Shown: positions 40,582 to 49,972, numbered from the stretch's first letter. The stretch is 51,409 bases of DNA from UBA932 sp031548545 (GCA_031548545.1 JAVBQY010000006.1:1-51409); one strand, 5' to 3'. The notes: generated from the sequence alone by a model not told the origin. Made by a program: numbers and translations.

Positions 40582-41256
40582 TTATTCCGGAAGTTTCCAG
40601 TCAATAGGTGTGAGGCCCTGCTGCCGGAGGAGATCGTTGGTTTTGGAAAAATGGCGGCAACCGAAGAAAGCGCCTCGTGACAGCGGGGAAGGATGGGCTG
40701 CTTCCAGGACAAAGTGCCTGGAGGTATCAATGAGCAACTTCTTATTACGGGCAAAGCCGCCCCATAGCAGGAATACCAGTCCGCTTTTTTGTTCGGAGAG
40801 GGTACGGATCACCGCATCCGTAAAAATTTCCCAGCCTATTTTACTGTGTGACATGGGTTCTCCGGCCCTTACCGTAAGGGCGGCATTGAGCAGGAATACC
40901 CCTTGTTCGGCCCAGTATTCCAGGCAGCCGTGAGAGGGGGGGGCTATGCCCAGGTCGGTTTGTATTTCTTTAAATACATTCACCAGCGAAGGAGGCGGTT
41001 TTACCCCGCGTTGTACGGAGAAACACAGGCCGTGGGCCTGATTGGGCCCGTGGTAAGGGTCCTGTCCGAGTATCACCACCTTAACCTTATCAAAAGGAGT
41101 TTTGTCAAAGGCGTTAAATATGAGTTTAGAGGGTGGATAAAGCGTTTTCCCGGCCTGTAATTCACGACGTACGGTAGTGGTCAATTCCACAAAATAGGCT
41201 TTGTCGAATTCCGGTTGCAATACCGTTTTCCATGAAGGTGCTATTTTTACATCCAT
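40582..41256 (-). CDS. ung: Uracil-DNA glycosylase
   Basis: A 224-residue family-1 UDG that removes uracil from DNA. Water-activating loop GQDPYHGPNQAHGL (catalytic Asp), LLWGGFARNKKLL and the DNA-intercalation loop HPSPLSRGAFFGCRHFSKTN are all present. The insertion is small compared with E. coli Ung (228 residues). It lies 20 bases after miaA. Confidence 0.95.
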   Translation of the reverse strand: MDVKIAPSWKTVLQPEFDKAYFVELTTTVRRELQAGKTLYPPSKLIFNAFDKTPFDKVKVVILGQDPYHGPNQAHGLCFSVQRGVKPPPSLVNVFKEIQTDLGIAPPSHGCLEYWAEQGVFLLNAALTVRAGEPMSHSKIGWEIFTDAVIRTLSEQKSGLVFLLWGGFARNKKLLIDTSRHFVLEAAHPSPLSRGAFFGCRHFSKTNDLLRQQGLTPIDWKLPE

Positions 41257-41276
41257 CGTCGAAGGAAATAAAGAAA

Positions 41277-42170
41277 TTAATCAAGGCAACAAAGATAGGC
41301 TTTTTTTAACTCATCGGGGCTCATCCAACGGATAGATTTATCACGTCCCCAATAGGAGATCTGCTTTTTGGCGTAATTGCGGGTATGCTGTTGAATCAAA
41401 GAGACGGCTTCGGAAAGGGTGGTTTTGCCATCGAAATAATCAAACAATTCTTTGTAACCCACCGTATTCAAGGCCGGAAGGTGCCGGAAGGGATAAAGGC
41501 CGCGCGCTTCGGCTTCCCAGCCCTGCTCCATCATTTGCAGGACCCGGCGGTTGATCCGGTCATACAGCGCTTCGCGCGGACGTTGCAAGGCTATTTTAAC
41601 GATATTGAACGGGCGGGCTTTTTCTTCTTTTGTCTTAAAGGATGAATAAGGCTTTCCTATACTTAAACTGACTTCCAGCGCGCGTACCACCCGGTGGGGG
41701 TTCTTCAGGTCAAGTTGCCGGTAGCTCTCGGGATCCACTAATTTCAATTCCTGGCGAAGCGCTTCCAACCCCTCTGTATCAATGCGCTGCATGAGCTGCT
41801 CACGCAGGCCCGGCACCACCTCCGGAAAGTCGTCTATGCCCTTGCAGAGCGCGTCTATGTACAAGCCCGAACCTCCGGTCATAACCACCTGATCATGGGT
41901 CCGGAACAATTGTTCCAGAAGTTCCAGGGCTTCCAGTTCATATTTACCGGCGGTGTACACTTCATGGATACTGTGCGTGCCGATGAAATGGTGCGGTACG
42001 GCAGCCAGTTGTTCCGGTGAAGGTACGGCCGTCCCTATGCGCATTTCACGGTAAATCTGCCGTGAATCACACGACACGATCTCCGTAGCCAGCTGTTGCG
42101 CCAGTTCAATGCTCAGGTCGGTTTTACCCACCCCTGTAGGACCTATTAATAGGATGAGATTTTTTTTCAT
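41277..42170 (-). CDS. miaA: tRNA dimethylallyltransferase MiaA
   Basis: Start at 42170 (MKKNLILLIGPTGVGKT), directly before the P-loop, as usual; the 8-codon extension is rejected. Length 297 residues. It transfers a dimethylallyl group to A37 of tRNAs reading UNN codons. Motifs: GPTGVGKTDLSIELA, SCDSRQIYREMRIGTAVPS, VMTGGSGLYIDAL, and the tRNA-binding INRRVLQMMEQGW. Six genes from 43627 to 38772 on the minus strand (thiol protein, miaA, ung, coaD; then DUF4293/pyrE) are mostly separate units. Confidence 0.95.
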   Translation of the reverse strand: MKKNLILLIGPTGVGKTDLSIELAQQLATEIVSCDSRQIYREMRIGTAVPSPEQLAAVPHHFIGTHSIHEVYTAGKYELEALELLEQLFRTHDQVVMTGGSGLYIDALCKGIDDFPEVVPGLREQLMQRIDTEGLEALRQELKLVDPESYRQLDLKNPHRVVRALEVSLSIGKPYSSFKTKEEKARPFNIVKIALQRPREALYDRINRRVLQMMEQGWEAEARGLYPFRHLPALNTVGYKELFDYFDGKTTLSEAVSLIQQHTRNYAKKQISYWGRDKSIRWMSPDELKKAYLCCLD

Positions 42171-42199
42171 GCACCTGTCAGACCGATAAGGCATGACTT

Positions 42200-43627
42200 T
42201 TATTTATTGGTTTCATGTTCCAGCATCTTTTCCAACACCTCGGCATTCAGCCGGCGGCCGATGATCATCTTGTTCTTATCGAGCAAATACACTTGCGGCG
42301 TGGTATAGACGTTGTAATATTCCCTGAAACGGGAGCCTATGGATACATTGTCCTGCTTCTCATAGCCATCCCAGGTGTTGATCCAGCCGCTGAGCTGGTG
42401 TTCCGTTACGAATTTTACCCATTCGCCGTATTTATACTCCCCGCATATGGCCATGGCCTGTACGCCCTTATTACGGAATTTCTGGTAAATACCGTAGATT
42501 TCCGGCACCTCTTTTTTGCAGTGACCGCAGTTGGGCTCATAAAAGACCAGAATAAGATAGGGGGACTGAATGGCGTAGACAGATTCAAATTGGCCTGTAA
42601 TACTTTGTAATTTAAGGTCCTGGGCAGGCATGCCGATCAATGAGTAGCGGTTATGTTCCACAAAATCACGGATTTTAACTACGGCAGCGCTGTCGAGCCA
42701 GTCGGCCTTGCCGGTAAGTACATACTTTTCGCCAATATGTATGGCCACCTTCTCCATCCCCATGATGTCGTTATCCACATATTTGTTGAACAACTGGCTC
42801 AATACGCTGCTATATACCTCATGATTGGCAGAGGCCCGTTGCAGCACGTCGTCCACCTGGGGAATCAACGAATCCGGCACCTGGATAAGCCGCTTGCTGA
42901 AATATTCTTCTATGCGGGGCTTCATGATCGGCGTATAGATAAGACGCGGGTCCGCAAAGTCTATGCCATCCAGAAAATGTTTTTTAGTAAATTGATAATA
43001 GTGAACCCATAACAGCGAATCGCGTTGGGGCGTATTTTCAGGAACCTCAGGTTTTGGAGGGTTGGCGGGCATGGCGGACTTCAGTATGCTGCTCAGGAGT
43101 TTTCCCTTGTACTGTATGCTTTTTTCCTGAATGTAACGCTGTACTTCTTTTTCCACCATCTCCAGGCTATCCTGTAGTTTTTCCTGCAGGGCCGGGCTGT
43201 TTTTAGCGTTTTCACTCAAGCGGGTCATCCGTTTTTGCTGTTCCATGAGGTGGCGTTGGAAATCCTGCAAACCCGTATTTTCCTGCGAACCGGTGAATTT
43301 TAAATGCTTATAATAATCCGGCGCCTTCGTGTAGATGGAGAAAGACTGGCTCTGATCGTCGGATATCAGCAGGTCAAACAATTGCATACCACCCATAGCG
43401 ACCAGGTACATACCGCCGGTCAGGGGTTTGGCTTTGTGGAAAACGCCATGTCCCCGGTTATCTATTTTAGTAGTGTCGACAATGTATTTCTGATCGCCGG
43501 AATAAATAGCCAGGTAAGCTACACTGTCTTTAATGCCGTCAATGGTCAGATCAATACGGTAGCCCTGTGCGGATAAGGTGGAAAAACCGAATGCCAGCAT
43601 GGCGGTAACAAGAAGTATCTTCTTCAT
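42200..43627 (-). CDS. Secreted thioredoxin-fold protein with DUF4369 and DUF5106-like domains
   Basis: Start at 43627 (MKKILLVTAMLAFGFSTLSAQ), a signal peptide; 475 residues in all. Residues about 23-110 have the DUF4369 pattern (YRIDLTIDGIKDSVAYLAIYSG). A helical DUF5106-like middle region (about 120-320) follows. A TlpA/ResA-type thioredoxin domain fills residues about 330-475 and contains EPNCGHCKKEVPE, the redox CxxC, then YTTPQVYLLDKNK. Such proteins reduce periplasmic disulfides or cytochrome maturation partners in Bacteroidota, but the substrate is unknown. An exact -7 box (TATCTTTG, 43673-43666, minus) precedes it without a good -33. Confidence 0.86.
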   Translation of the reverse strand: MKKILLVTAMLAFGFSTLSAQGYRIDLTIDGIKDSVAYLAIYSGDQKYIVDTTKIDNRGHGVFHKAKPLTGGMYLVAMGGMQLFDLLISDDQSQSFSIYTKAPDYYKHLKFTGSQENTGLQDFQRHLMEQQKRMTRLSENAKNSPALQEKLQDSLEMVEKEVQRYIQEKSIQYKGKLLSSILKSAMPANPPKPEVPENTPQRDSLLWVHYYQFTKKHFLDGIDFADPRLIYTPIMKPRIEEYFSKRLIQVPDSLIPQVDDVLQRASANHEVYSSVLSQLFNKYVDNDIMGMEKVAIHIGEKYVLTGKADWLDSAAVVKIRDFVEHNRYSLIGMPAQDLKLQSITGQFESVYAIQSPYLILVFYEPNCGHCKKEVPEIYGIYQKFRNKGVQAMAICGEYKYGEWVKFVTEHQLSGWINTWDGYEKQDNVSIGSRFREYYNVYTTPQVYLLDKNKMIIGRRLNAEVLEKMLEHETNK

Positions 43628-43713
43628 TTGTATAATCATTACTGTTATTATCGGAAAACAAATTACAAAGATAAATAAAATCCCTTATACTTGATTTTTT
43701 GGAGTTTTTTTTC

Positions 43714-43721
43714 TATTTTTG
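43714..43721 (+). promoter_or_regulatory. -7 element of the acyl-CoA synthetase gene
   Basis: TATTTTTG matches TAnnTTTG. CTTG at 43690-43693 with a 20-base spacer serves as -33 (three of four bases). Gene start is 27 bases further on. Confidence 0.5.
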
Positions 43722-43748
43722 TAAGACTTTATAACCAGAAATAGACTT

Positions 43749-45809
43749 ATGCTTACAAAAGAACTCTTAAGCCCTAAAAGTATAGTAGTAATAGGCGGCT
43801 CGGCCGATACCGGAAAACCCGGCGGGAGTGTGCTGAAGAACCTTATAGCCAATGGCTACAAAGGTCAATTGTATGTGGTCAACCCCAAGGCGGCCGAAGT
43901 GCAGGGAATCAAATGCCATGCAAGCGTTGATGCACTGCCGGATGTTGACCTGGCTATGCTGGCCATTCCGGCGGCGGCTTGCGTGGACGCTGTAGAAATA
44001 TTGGCGAGACAGAAAAAAACCAAGGGATTCATTATCTTCTCGGCCGGTTTTCATGAAGAAAGCGCAGCCGGTGCGGAAATGGAAGCCAGGATCGTAAAAA
44101 CCGTAGAAGAGACAGGCGGCAGCCTTATCGGCCCCAACTGTATCGGTGTTATGAATACTAATTATGCCGGTGTCTTTACAGGAACTATTCCTCCTTTGTC
44201 TGATACAGGGGTAGATTTTATAACCGGTTCCGGCGCCACCGCCGTATTCCTGATGCAGGCCTCCATGCGGTTCGGACTGCCCTTTGCCGGCGTCTACTCG
44301 GTGGGCAACAGCGCCCAGATCGGGGTGGAAGACGTGCTGGAACACTTGGACGAAACTTATGTACACGGGAAAAGCGCACCGGTAAAGATGCTTTATATAG
44401 AAAGTGTAAACAAACCCGATAAATTATTGAAGCACTCCCAGTCATTGATTGCCAAGGGTGCGCGTATTACCGCCGTAAAGGCCGGATGCAGTGAAGCGGG
44501 AAGTCGTGCGGCTTCGTCGCATACGGGCGCCTTGGCCAGTCCGGACGTTGCGGTAAGCGCCCTGTTCAAGAAGGCCGGCATTATCCGCTGTTATGGACGT
44601 AATGATCTGGCTTTAATGGCCTCTGTACTTTTGCAACCCCTGCCTGCAGGCAAAAATATAGCCGTAGTGACCCATGCCGGCGGACCGGCAGTGATGCTGA
44701 CCGACACCCTGTCGCTCGGCGGACTTCAGGTGCCGGCCATTGATGGTCCTAAGGCCAAGGAATTGTTAAGCAAACTGTTCCATGGCTCATCCGTAGCCAA
44801 TCCTATTGACTTTCTGGCTACCGGTACAGCCGAACAGTTGGGCTTTATCATTGACGCCTGCGAAAAGGACTTTAGCCATATTGATGCCATTGCCGTTATT
44901 TTCGGAGATCCGGGACTGACAGCCTTGGATGATGTTTATGCCTTGTTGCTGGAGAAAATGAAAAGCTGCAAGAAGCCGATTTATGCCATCCTGCCCTCGG
45001 TGGCCGATGTGCCGGCGGAAATTCCTGCTTTCGTACAGAGCGGGAAGGTCGCCTACCAGGACGAGGTGCTTTTTGGCCGTACGCTGGCTAATGCCATGCA
45101 GGCCACTACGGTGCACACTACAGCAGAAAAGGCCGGGTTCACGGTAGACCGGAAGAAAATACGTGAAATAGTTGACAAATCAACCAATGGATATTTGTCT
45201 CCGGACAACGTACAGTGCCTGTTGGATGCCGCAGGAATCGCCCGTGCAGGCGAAGCCGTGGTAAATAGTGCGGAAGGTGCGGTTAAAGCCGCCGTACAGC
45301 TGGGTTATCCCGTGGTAATGAAAGTCGTGGGTCCCGTACACAAATCGGACGTTGGGGGAGTGGTGCTTAACGTAAAGGATGACAACACCGTACGGAAAGA
45401 ATTTGAACGTATGATTCAAATAAAAGATACCACTGCAATTCTCTTGCAACCACAGTTGAGCGGGGTGCAATTGTTTGTAGGCGCCAACCGCGAGCCGAAA
45501 TTCGGCCACCTGGTCATGTGTGGCCTGGGCGGTATATTTATTGAAGTGTTGAAGGACGTCGCTTCCGGATTGGCTCCCATAGCCTTGCCCGAAGCGCAGG
45601 ATATGATCCGCAGCCTCCGGAGCTATAAGATTATAGAAGGTGTACGTGGACAGGACCCTGTCAACGAGGCGGCTTTCGCAGAAATTGTCGTGCGTTTATC
45701 ACTCCTTTGCGAGGCGGCCCCTGAAATTGCCGAACTCGACCTGAATCCGCTCCTGGGAACAAAGGATAAGGTAGTGGCGGTAGATGCGCGTATCAAAATT
45801 GAAAAGTAA
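43749..45809 (+). CDS. Acetate/acyl-CoA ligase (ADP-forming), fused alpha and beta subunits
   Basis: A 686-residue single-chain nucleoside-diphosphate-forming acyl-CoA synthetase. Residues about 1-140 form the CoA-binding Rossmann domain (SIVVIGGSADTGKPGGSVLKNLIANGY), about 150-440 the ligase-CoA domains with the phospho-His loop (AASSHTGALASPDVAVSALFKKAGIIR), and about 460-686 the ATP-grasp beta part (VKAAVQLGYPVVMKVVGPVHKSDVGGVVLNV). It converts acyl-CoA, ADP and phosphate to acid, CoA and ATP, giving substrate-level ATP in fermenters. Fused alpha-beta order is common in bacteria. Three bases separate it from the downstream amidase. Confidence 0.92.
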   Translation: MLTKELLSPKSIVVIGGSADTGKPGGSVLKNLIANGYKGQLYVVNPKAAEVQGIKCHASVDALPDVDLAMLAIPAAACVDAVEILARQKKTKGFIIFSAGFHEESAAGAEMEARIVKTVEETGGSLIGPNCIGVMNTNYAGVFTGTIPPLSDTGVDFITGSGATAVFLMQASMRFGLPFAGVYSVGNSAQIGVEDVLEHLDETYVHGKSAPVKMLYIESVNKPDKLLKHSQSLIAKGARITAVKAGCSEAGSRAASSHTGALASPDVAVSALFKKAGIIRCYGRNDLALMASVLLQPLPAGKNIAVVTHAGGPAVMLTDTLSLGGLQVPAIDGPKAKELLSKLFHGSSVANPIDFLATGTAEQLGFIIDACEKDFSHIDAIAVIFGDPGLTALDDVYALLLEKMKSCKKPIYAILPSVADVPAEIPAFVQSGKVAYQDEVLFGRTLANAMQATTVHTTAEKAGFTVDRKKIREIVDKSTNGYLSPDNVQCLLDAAGIARAGEAVVNSAEGAVKAAVQLGYPVVMKVVGPVHKSDVGGVVLNVKDDNTVRKEFERMIQIKDTTAILLQPQLSGVQLFVGANREPKFGHLVMCGLGGIFIEVLKDVASGLAPIALPEAQDMIRSLRSYKIIEGVRGQDPVNEAAFAEIVVRLSLLCEAAPEIAELDLNPLLGTKDKVVAVDARIKIEK

Positions 45810-45812
45810 GGT

Positions 45813-46631
45813 ATGAAGATTGCCCTTCTGCAAACCGATATCATTTGGGAAAACAAACCCGCCAATTTACAGCGGGCCGGTGAATTGATCGCCGCATTGC
45901 CCCCGGATGTACAACTGGTCATCCTCCCCGAGATGTTCAGTACCGGTTTTTCTATGCGTACCGAACGCATAGCAGAAGATGAAAATGGAGATAGCATAGC
46001 TTGGCTGTCAGTTACGGCCAAGCTATATAATACTGCGATTATATGCAGTATTAGCTATACTCACTTACAGCAACACTTCAATCGTCTGTTTTTTGTTTTT
46101 CCGGATGGTTCTTACCGGACTTATGATAAGCGGCACCTTTTCCGTTACGGCAAAGAAGCCGATTATTATGCCGCCGGCACAGAACGCCTGATTGTAGACT
46201 ATGAGGGTTGGCGGATTTGTCCGCTGGTCTGCTATGACCTGCGTTTTCCCGCCTGGGCCCGGAATATTCCTTTAACCGCACAAGAGCAGCACCCCGGCAG
46301 GGAAATGGTCTATGACCTGCTGGTTTATGTCGCCAACTGGCCCAGCGCCAGGATGTATCCGTGGAATACCTTGCTGGCAGCCAGGGCAATTGAAAACCAA
46401 GCTTATGTAATTGGCTTGAATCGTACCAGCACAGATCCTTCACTCACCGGCGAGAAAGACTATACCGGCGACTCTCAAATTATTGATTTCAAAGGCCAGG
46501 TATTGGCCAAGGCCGGAGCGCACCGTGAAGAAGTATTGATCTATGATTTGGATCTTAAGACTTTAAATGATTTTCGCGCCCATTTTCCAGCCTGGATGGA
46601 TGCCGACCGGTTGAGTATAGCTACGACGTGA
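45813..46631 (+). CDS. Nitrilase-superfamily carbon-nitrogen hydrolase (omega-amidase-like)
   Basis: A 272-residue enzyme with the nitrilase catalytic triad: Glu40 (LPEMFSTGFSM), Lys106 (YDKRHLF) and Cys140 (PLVCYDLRFP). LPEMFSTGF and CYDLRFPAW are typical of the YafV/omega-amidase subgroup, which hydrolyses alpha-keto-glutaramate and related amides in methionine salvage and other paths. Cytoplasmic. It is the second gene of a unit with the acyl-CoA synthetase and converges on queA, 15 bases apart. Confidence 0.9.
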   Translation: MKIALLQTDIIWENKPANLQRAGELIAALPPDVQLVILPEMFSTGFSMRTERIAEDENGDSIAWLSVTAKLYNTAIICSISYTHLQQHFNRLFFVFPDGSYRTYDKRHLFRYGKEADYYAAGTERLIVDYEGWRICPLVCYDLRFPAWARNIPLTAQEQHPGREMVYDLLVYVANWPSARMYPWNTLLAARAIENQAYVIGLNRTSTDPSLTGEKDYTGDSQIIDFKGQVLAKAGAHREEVLIYDLDLKTLNDFRAHFPAWMDADRLSIATT

Positions 46632-46646
46632 CGCGCTTTCTTATTT

Positions 46647-47861
46647 TCATGGAATCAGCAGGCTGCTATCACCATAGCTCAGGAAACGGTAGTCATTCTT
46701 GAGGGCATAGTCGTAGATCCGGTGCCAATCATTGCCTATGAGGGCGGCAATCAACAATAATAAAGTACTTTGCGGTTGGTGGAAGTTGGTGATGAGTCCG
46801 TCTATTAATTTAAAGGTATAAGGCGGTGCGATCATGATTTGCGTAGCGGCATAAAGCGCAGGCAATTCATTCCTGTCCAAATAGTTTATAATGGCTTGCA
46901 GGGCAGCTTTAACCTGCATCTTATCCACCTTTTCATGCGCAGGCAGCGCGCTTTCATAAGGGATCCATTGGGCCACATGTTCCGGAGTTTGCCCGGATAG
47001 ACATTGTAAACCAAGATAATATAAACTTTCCAGGGTCCGGGTAGAGGTGGTGCCTACGGCAATTAGCGGGCCGTCATGCCGCACCAGCAGCTCAAGGGTC
47101 TCTCGCGAGATCGAAAAGGGCTCACTGTGCATAATATGCCCGTCTATCCCTTCTGATTTTACAGGACGAAAAGTACCAGCCCCAACGTGAAGTGTTACTT
47201 CTGATAATTTTACTTTCTCGCTATTTTTCAGCTTATTAAGTATATTCTCCGTAAAGTGCAGGCCGGCGGTAGGGGCTGCTACCGAACCCTTATTCCGGGC
47301 ATAAACGGTCTGGTAGCGGAGGCTGTCATCACCGGTTGCTTCCCGTTTCAGGTACGGAGGGATGGGAATAGCGCCGCCGGCTTCCATGACCCGGGCAAAA
47401 GATATACCGCCCGTCCAACTGAACCGGATATGCAAGTGATCCTCATATCTATTTATAATTTCGGCACTTAGTATAATACCCTGAGGTAGATTTTTATATA
47501 GCAGCGTTCCTTCTTTCCAGCGTTTAAGGTTGCCTACCGTACATTTCCATATACAGGAGTCTACCATAGCGAAACACTGTTCATAGTTCGCCGGATCAAT
47601 GGGTTCCAGGCAAAATACCTCAATGAGAGCGCCGGTATCCTTGGTAAAGAGCAGGCGGGCCGGAATAACCCGGGTATTATTGAATATCAACAGGCTATTA
47701 TCCGGCAGTATAGCAGGTATTTCATTAAATATGTGATTGATTAATACCCCCTTATTATAATAGAGTAGTTTAGACTGGTCGCGCTGCGCTACCGGAAAGC
47801 GGGCTATTCGTTCCTCCGGCAGAGGGTAGTTATAATCAGCAATGAGGTGAGATGGTTTCAT
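46647..47861 (-). CDS. queA: S-adenosylmethionine:tRNA ribosyltransferase-isomerase
   Basis: Start at 47861 (MKPSHLIADYNYPLPEERIARFP); a frame to 47969 runs through the promoter and is rejected. Length 404 residues, longer than the about 350 usual for QueA. It moves the ribosyl unit of SAM to preQ1-tRNA in queuosine synthesis. Blocks: SLLIFNNTRVIPARLLF, YKNLPQGIILSAEI, GSVAAPTAGLHFTENIL, HVGAGTFRPVK and ITNFHQPQSTLLLLIAALIG. A TACCTTTG box (47876-47869, minus) is a good -7 element. Some Bacteroidota have two such enzymes of different length; this is of the longer type (from memory). Confidence 0.88.
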   Translation of the reverse strand: MKPSHLIADYNYPLPEERIARFPVAQRDQSKLLYYNKGVLINHIFNEIPAILPDNSLLIFNNTRVIPARLLFTKDTGALIEVFCLEPIDPANYEQCFAMVDSCIWKCTVGNLKRWKEGTLLYKNLPQGIILSAEIINRYEDHLHIRFSWTGGISFARVMEAGGAIPIPPYLKREATGDDSLRYQTVYARNKGSVAAPTAGLHFTENILNKLKNSEKVKLSEVTLHVGAGTFRPVKSEGIDGHIMHSEPFSISRETLELLVRHDGPLIAVGTTSTRTLESLYYLGLQCLSGQTPEHVAQWIPYESALPAHEKVDKMQVKAALQAIINYLDRNELPALYAATQIMIAPPYTFKLIDGLITNFHQPQSTLLLLIAALIGNDWHRIYDYALKNDYRFLSYGDSSLLIP

Positions 47862-47868
47862 AGGGGGG

Positions 47869-47876
47869 CAAAGGTA
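47869..47876 (-). promoter_or_regulatory. -7 element of queA
   Basis: TACCTTTG on the minus strand matches TAnnTTTG and lies seven bases before the start codon. No good TTTG is seen 19-21 bases further up. Confidence 0.45.
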
Positions 47877-47969
47877 CAAAAAAAAGAGATTAGGGAATCC
47901 GGAAATTAAGCGATCAGGAAATATTCGTTTCCTTGCCTTATTAGCACCCGCCGGAACCCAGGGTGCCAC

Positions 47970-48395
47970 GAAGCGGATTTAAAACGAAATTTACAATTGT
48001 ATACTATTTGATTGTTTACACTATTACACTTGTAATTTCAATATTGTAAGCAAATCGAAGGCATTTTTACAATTTTTACAGGTTGATATACTACATTAAA
48101 CGTTCTTTTATTATAGAAGTATATAGTATTAAATTTAACAAGATATTATAGTAAATATCAGTGATTTATACGTTTTATTTATATATGTATAACAATAATT
48201 TACGGTAATATTGCATATATCAACACGTAATATTAATATTATAATCTATAAATCAGCATTTTACATATATCATATAAAGATAATATATAATAATGATAAG
48301 CTTTTTAATCCTTTTAATTACATTTGTAATCTAACGCGACGTTACAAAAGTAAACTAAATTTTATTTACATTTGTATCCTGTTAAGTTTACAATT
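47970..48395. promoter_or_regulatory. AT-rich gene-free region with repeated TTACA-N2-TGTAA palindromes
   Basis: No coding frame with support. The motif TTACA-N2-TGTAA appears at 47991-48002 (TTACAATTGTAT), 48024-48035 (TTACACTTGTAA, perfect), 48318-48329 (TTACATTTGTAA, perfect) and 48366-48377 (TTACATTTGTAT). Half sites TTTACA occur at 48014-48019, 48066-48079 and 48386-48391. Two copies contain a TACATTTG -7 box (48319-48326 and 48367-48374), so a bound repressor would block the promoter of the HTH gene. Base composition between 48060 and 48320 is strongly AT-rich. Confidence 0.7.
48367..48374 (+). promoter_or_regulatory. -7 element of the HTH regulator gene
   Basis: TACATTTG matches TAnnTTTG and lies inside the last TTACA-N2-TGTAA copy, 21 bases before the ATG at 48396. 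Confidence 0.5.
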
Positions 48396-48800
48396 ATGAA
48401 TGAGCGATTAGTAGCTTTTTTACAGGCAGAGCAACTCTCTCCCGCCCGGTTTGCCGAGCTGATGAATATCCAGCGCTCGGGGGTTTCCCATCTTTTGTCC
48501 GGACGTAATAAGCCCGGCTATGATTTTATAGAAAAGTTCCTGCATAAATTTCCGGCTATTAATATAGAATGGCTGATATCCGGTCGTGGAAAAATGTATA
48601 AAGAACAACAAAACAGTACTTTATTTTCGGAACAACAGGTTTCGGCCCCCCTTGTTTCAATACCGGAAGAACAGCCGGCCATAGCTCCGGAAGAAGTCCG
48701 GGAAAGCCCCTTTATCCCCCCCCTTAAATCATCAAAACAAATTGATAAAGTGATACTTATTTATACGGATGGTACATTTGAGCATTATAGCTTACAATAA
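48396..48800 (+). CDS. Small HTH (Xre-like) DNA-binding protein
   Basis: Start at 48396 (MNERLVAFLQ), the only ATG that fits; 134 residues. The N-terminal HTH about residues 3-65 has the Xre pattern: LSPARFAELMNIQRSGVSHLLSGRNKPGYDFIEKFLHKFP, then INIEWLISGRGKMYK, a common end of this HTH type in Bacteroidota. A Gln/Pro/Glu-rich linker (about 70-110) and a short C-terminal strand region (DKVILIYTDGTFEHYSLQ) follow. The TTACA-N2-TGTAA field in front is probably its own operator (inference). Confidence 0.85.
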   Translation: MNERLVAFLQAEQLSPARFAELMNIQRSGVSHLLSGRNKPGYDFIEKFLHKFPAINIEWLISGRGKMYKEQQNSTLFSEQQVSAPLVSIPEEQPAIAPEEVRESPFIPPLKSSKQIDKVILIYTDGTFEHYSLQ

Positions 48801-48838
48801 CTTTAACTGAAATCTATCGTATCTTCTGTTTTTTTTAT

Positions 48839-48846
48839 TAGCTTTG
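48839..48846 (+). promoter_or_regulatory. -7 element of pyrD
   Basis: TAGCTTTG matches TAnnTTTG; it is 22 bases before the ATG at 48869. No clear -33 box. Confidence 0.4.
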
Positions 48847-48868
48847 CGGCTTTGTTGATTTTTTGGAC

Positions 48869-49909
48869 ATGTATAAAAGACTCACTAAATATATCTTCCG
48901 GATAAGTCCCGAAACCGCACATCATCTGATCATCAGATTTTTGAATGTATCGAAATTTATTCCCTTCTTCAGTATAATTATGCGCTGGATCTTCTGTTAT
49001 TGCGATAAGTCGCTGCAACGGGAGGTTTTAGGTATTAAATTCCGCAATCCTGTAGGGCTGGCTGCCGGCTTTGACAAAAATGCCGAGGTCGTGAATCAAT
49101 TGGCGGCTTTTGGCTTTGGTTTTATTGAAATCGGCTCTGTTACCCCGCAGCCTCAGCCCGGAAATCCTTATCCGCGTGTATTCCGCCTGCCGGCCGATAG
49201 TGCCCTCATCAACCGGATGGGAATTAATAATCTGGGAGCTAAGGCTGTAACACATAATCTCCACCGTAAACGCTGGATGCGACGGGTACCTGTGGGCGGT
49301 AATATCAGTAAGAATACCAATACCTTTAATATACAGTCCCCGGCCGATTATGAACGCTCTTTTGCACTGATGTATAATGAGGTAGATTACTTTGTGGTCA
49401 ATGTCAGCTGCCCTAATGTTACCAACCTTACGCAGTTGCAGGACCGTGATATATTAGAGCAAATTATTGATCGTTTGATCGATGTGCGCCATTATCATGA
49501 CGATTACAAGCCTATACTCTTAAAGCTTTCCATAGATTTGAATTTGGAGCAAACGGATGATATACTGGATCTTATCATGCAGAAAGGGATTGATGGCGTA
49601 GTAGCCGTCAATACAACGACCAGCCGTGAGGGATTGCAGACGCCGGCCGAAGAAGTGGAAGCCATCGGCAAGGGAGGGCTCAGCGGTGCGCCTCTTACGC
49701 AAAGGGCCATAGAAAGAGTGCGTTATATTCACGAAAAAACGAAGGGGCAGTTGCCTATTATTGGTGTGGGCGGCATTATGAGCCCTGAGGATGCAGTCAA
49801 TATGTTGAAAGCCGGCGCCTCTTTGATTCAGATATATACAGGATTTATATACAACGGCCCCGGCTTTGTACGGCAAATCCTAAAGCGCCTGAAAGAGGAA
49901 AAGTTGTAA
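48869..49909 (+). CDS. pyrD: Dihydroorotate dehydrogenase (quinone), class 2
   Basis: Start at 48869 (MYKRLTKYIFRI); 346 residues. The extended N-terminal helices (about 1-45, YIFRISPETAHHLIIRFLN and IPFFSIIMRWIF) are those of membrane-associated class-2 enzymes that pass electrons to quinone. FMN-binding and catalytic blocks: GIKFRNPVGLAAGFDKNAEVVNQL, GFIEIGSVTPQPQPGNPYPRVFRL, INRMGINN, VNVSCPNVTNL (catalytic Ser position in class 2), VVAVNTTTSREGL and IPIIGVGGIMSPEDA-like block. It oxidises dihydroorotate to orotate in pyrimidine synthesis. Confidence 0.95.
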   Translation: MYKRLTKYIFRISPETAHHLIIRFLNVSKFIPFFSIIMRWIFCYCDKSLQREVLGIKFRNPVGLAAGFDKNAEVVNQLAAFGFGFIEIGSVTPQPQPGNPYPRVFRLPADSALINRMGINNLGAKAVTHNLHRKRWMRRVPVGGNISKNTNTFNIQSPADYERSFALMYNEVDYFVVNVSCPNVTNLTQLQDRDILEQIIDRLIDVRHYHDDYKPILLKLSIDLNLEQTDDILDLIMQKGIDGVVAVNTTTSREGLQTPAEEVEAIGKGGLSGAPLTQRAIERVRYIHEKTKGQLPIIGVGGIMSPEDAVNMLKAGASLIQIYTGFIYNGPGFVRQILKRLKEEKL

Positions 49910-49972
49910 CTATTTTCTGTCGTTCCTCCGCCTGATCTTCTTAATCCCTTAAATCCCTTAATTTTCTAATCA

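Noticed and set aside
47970..48395. CRISPR array or riboswitch in the AT-rich region
   Set aside because: The repeats are short palindromes with irregular spacing and no spacers of constant length; no conserved riboswitch core was seen.
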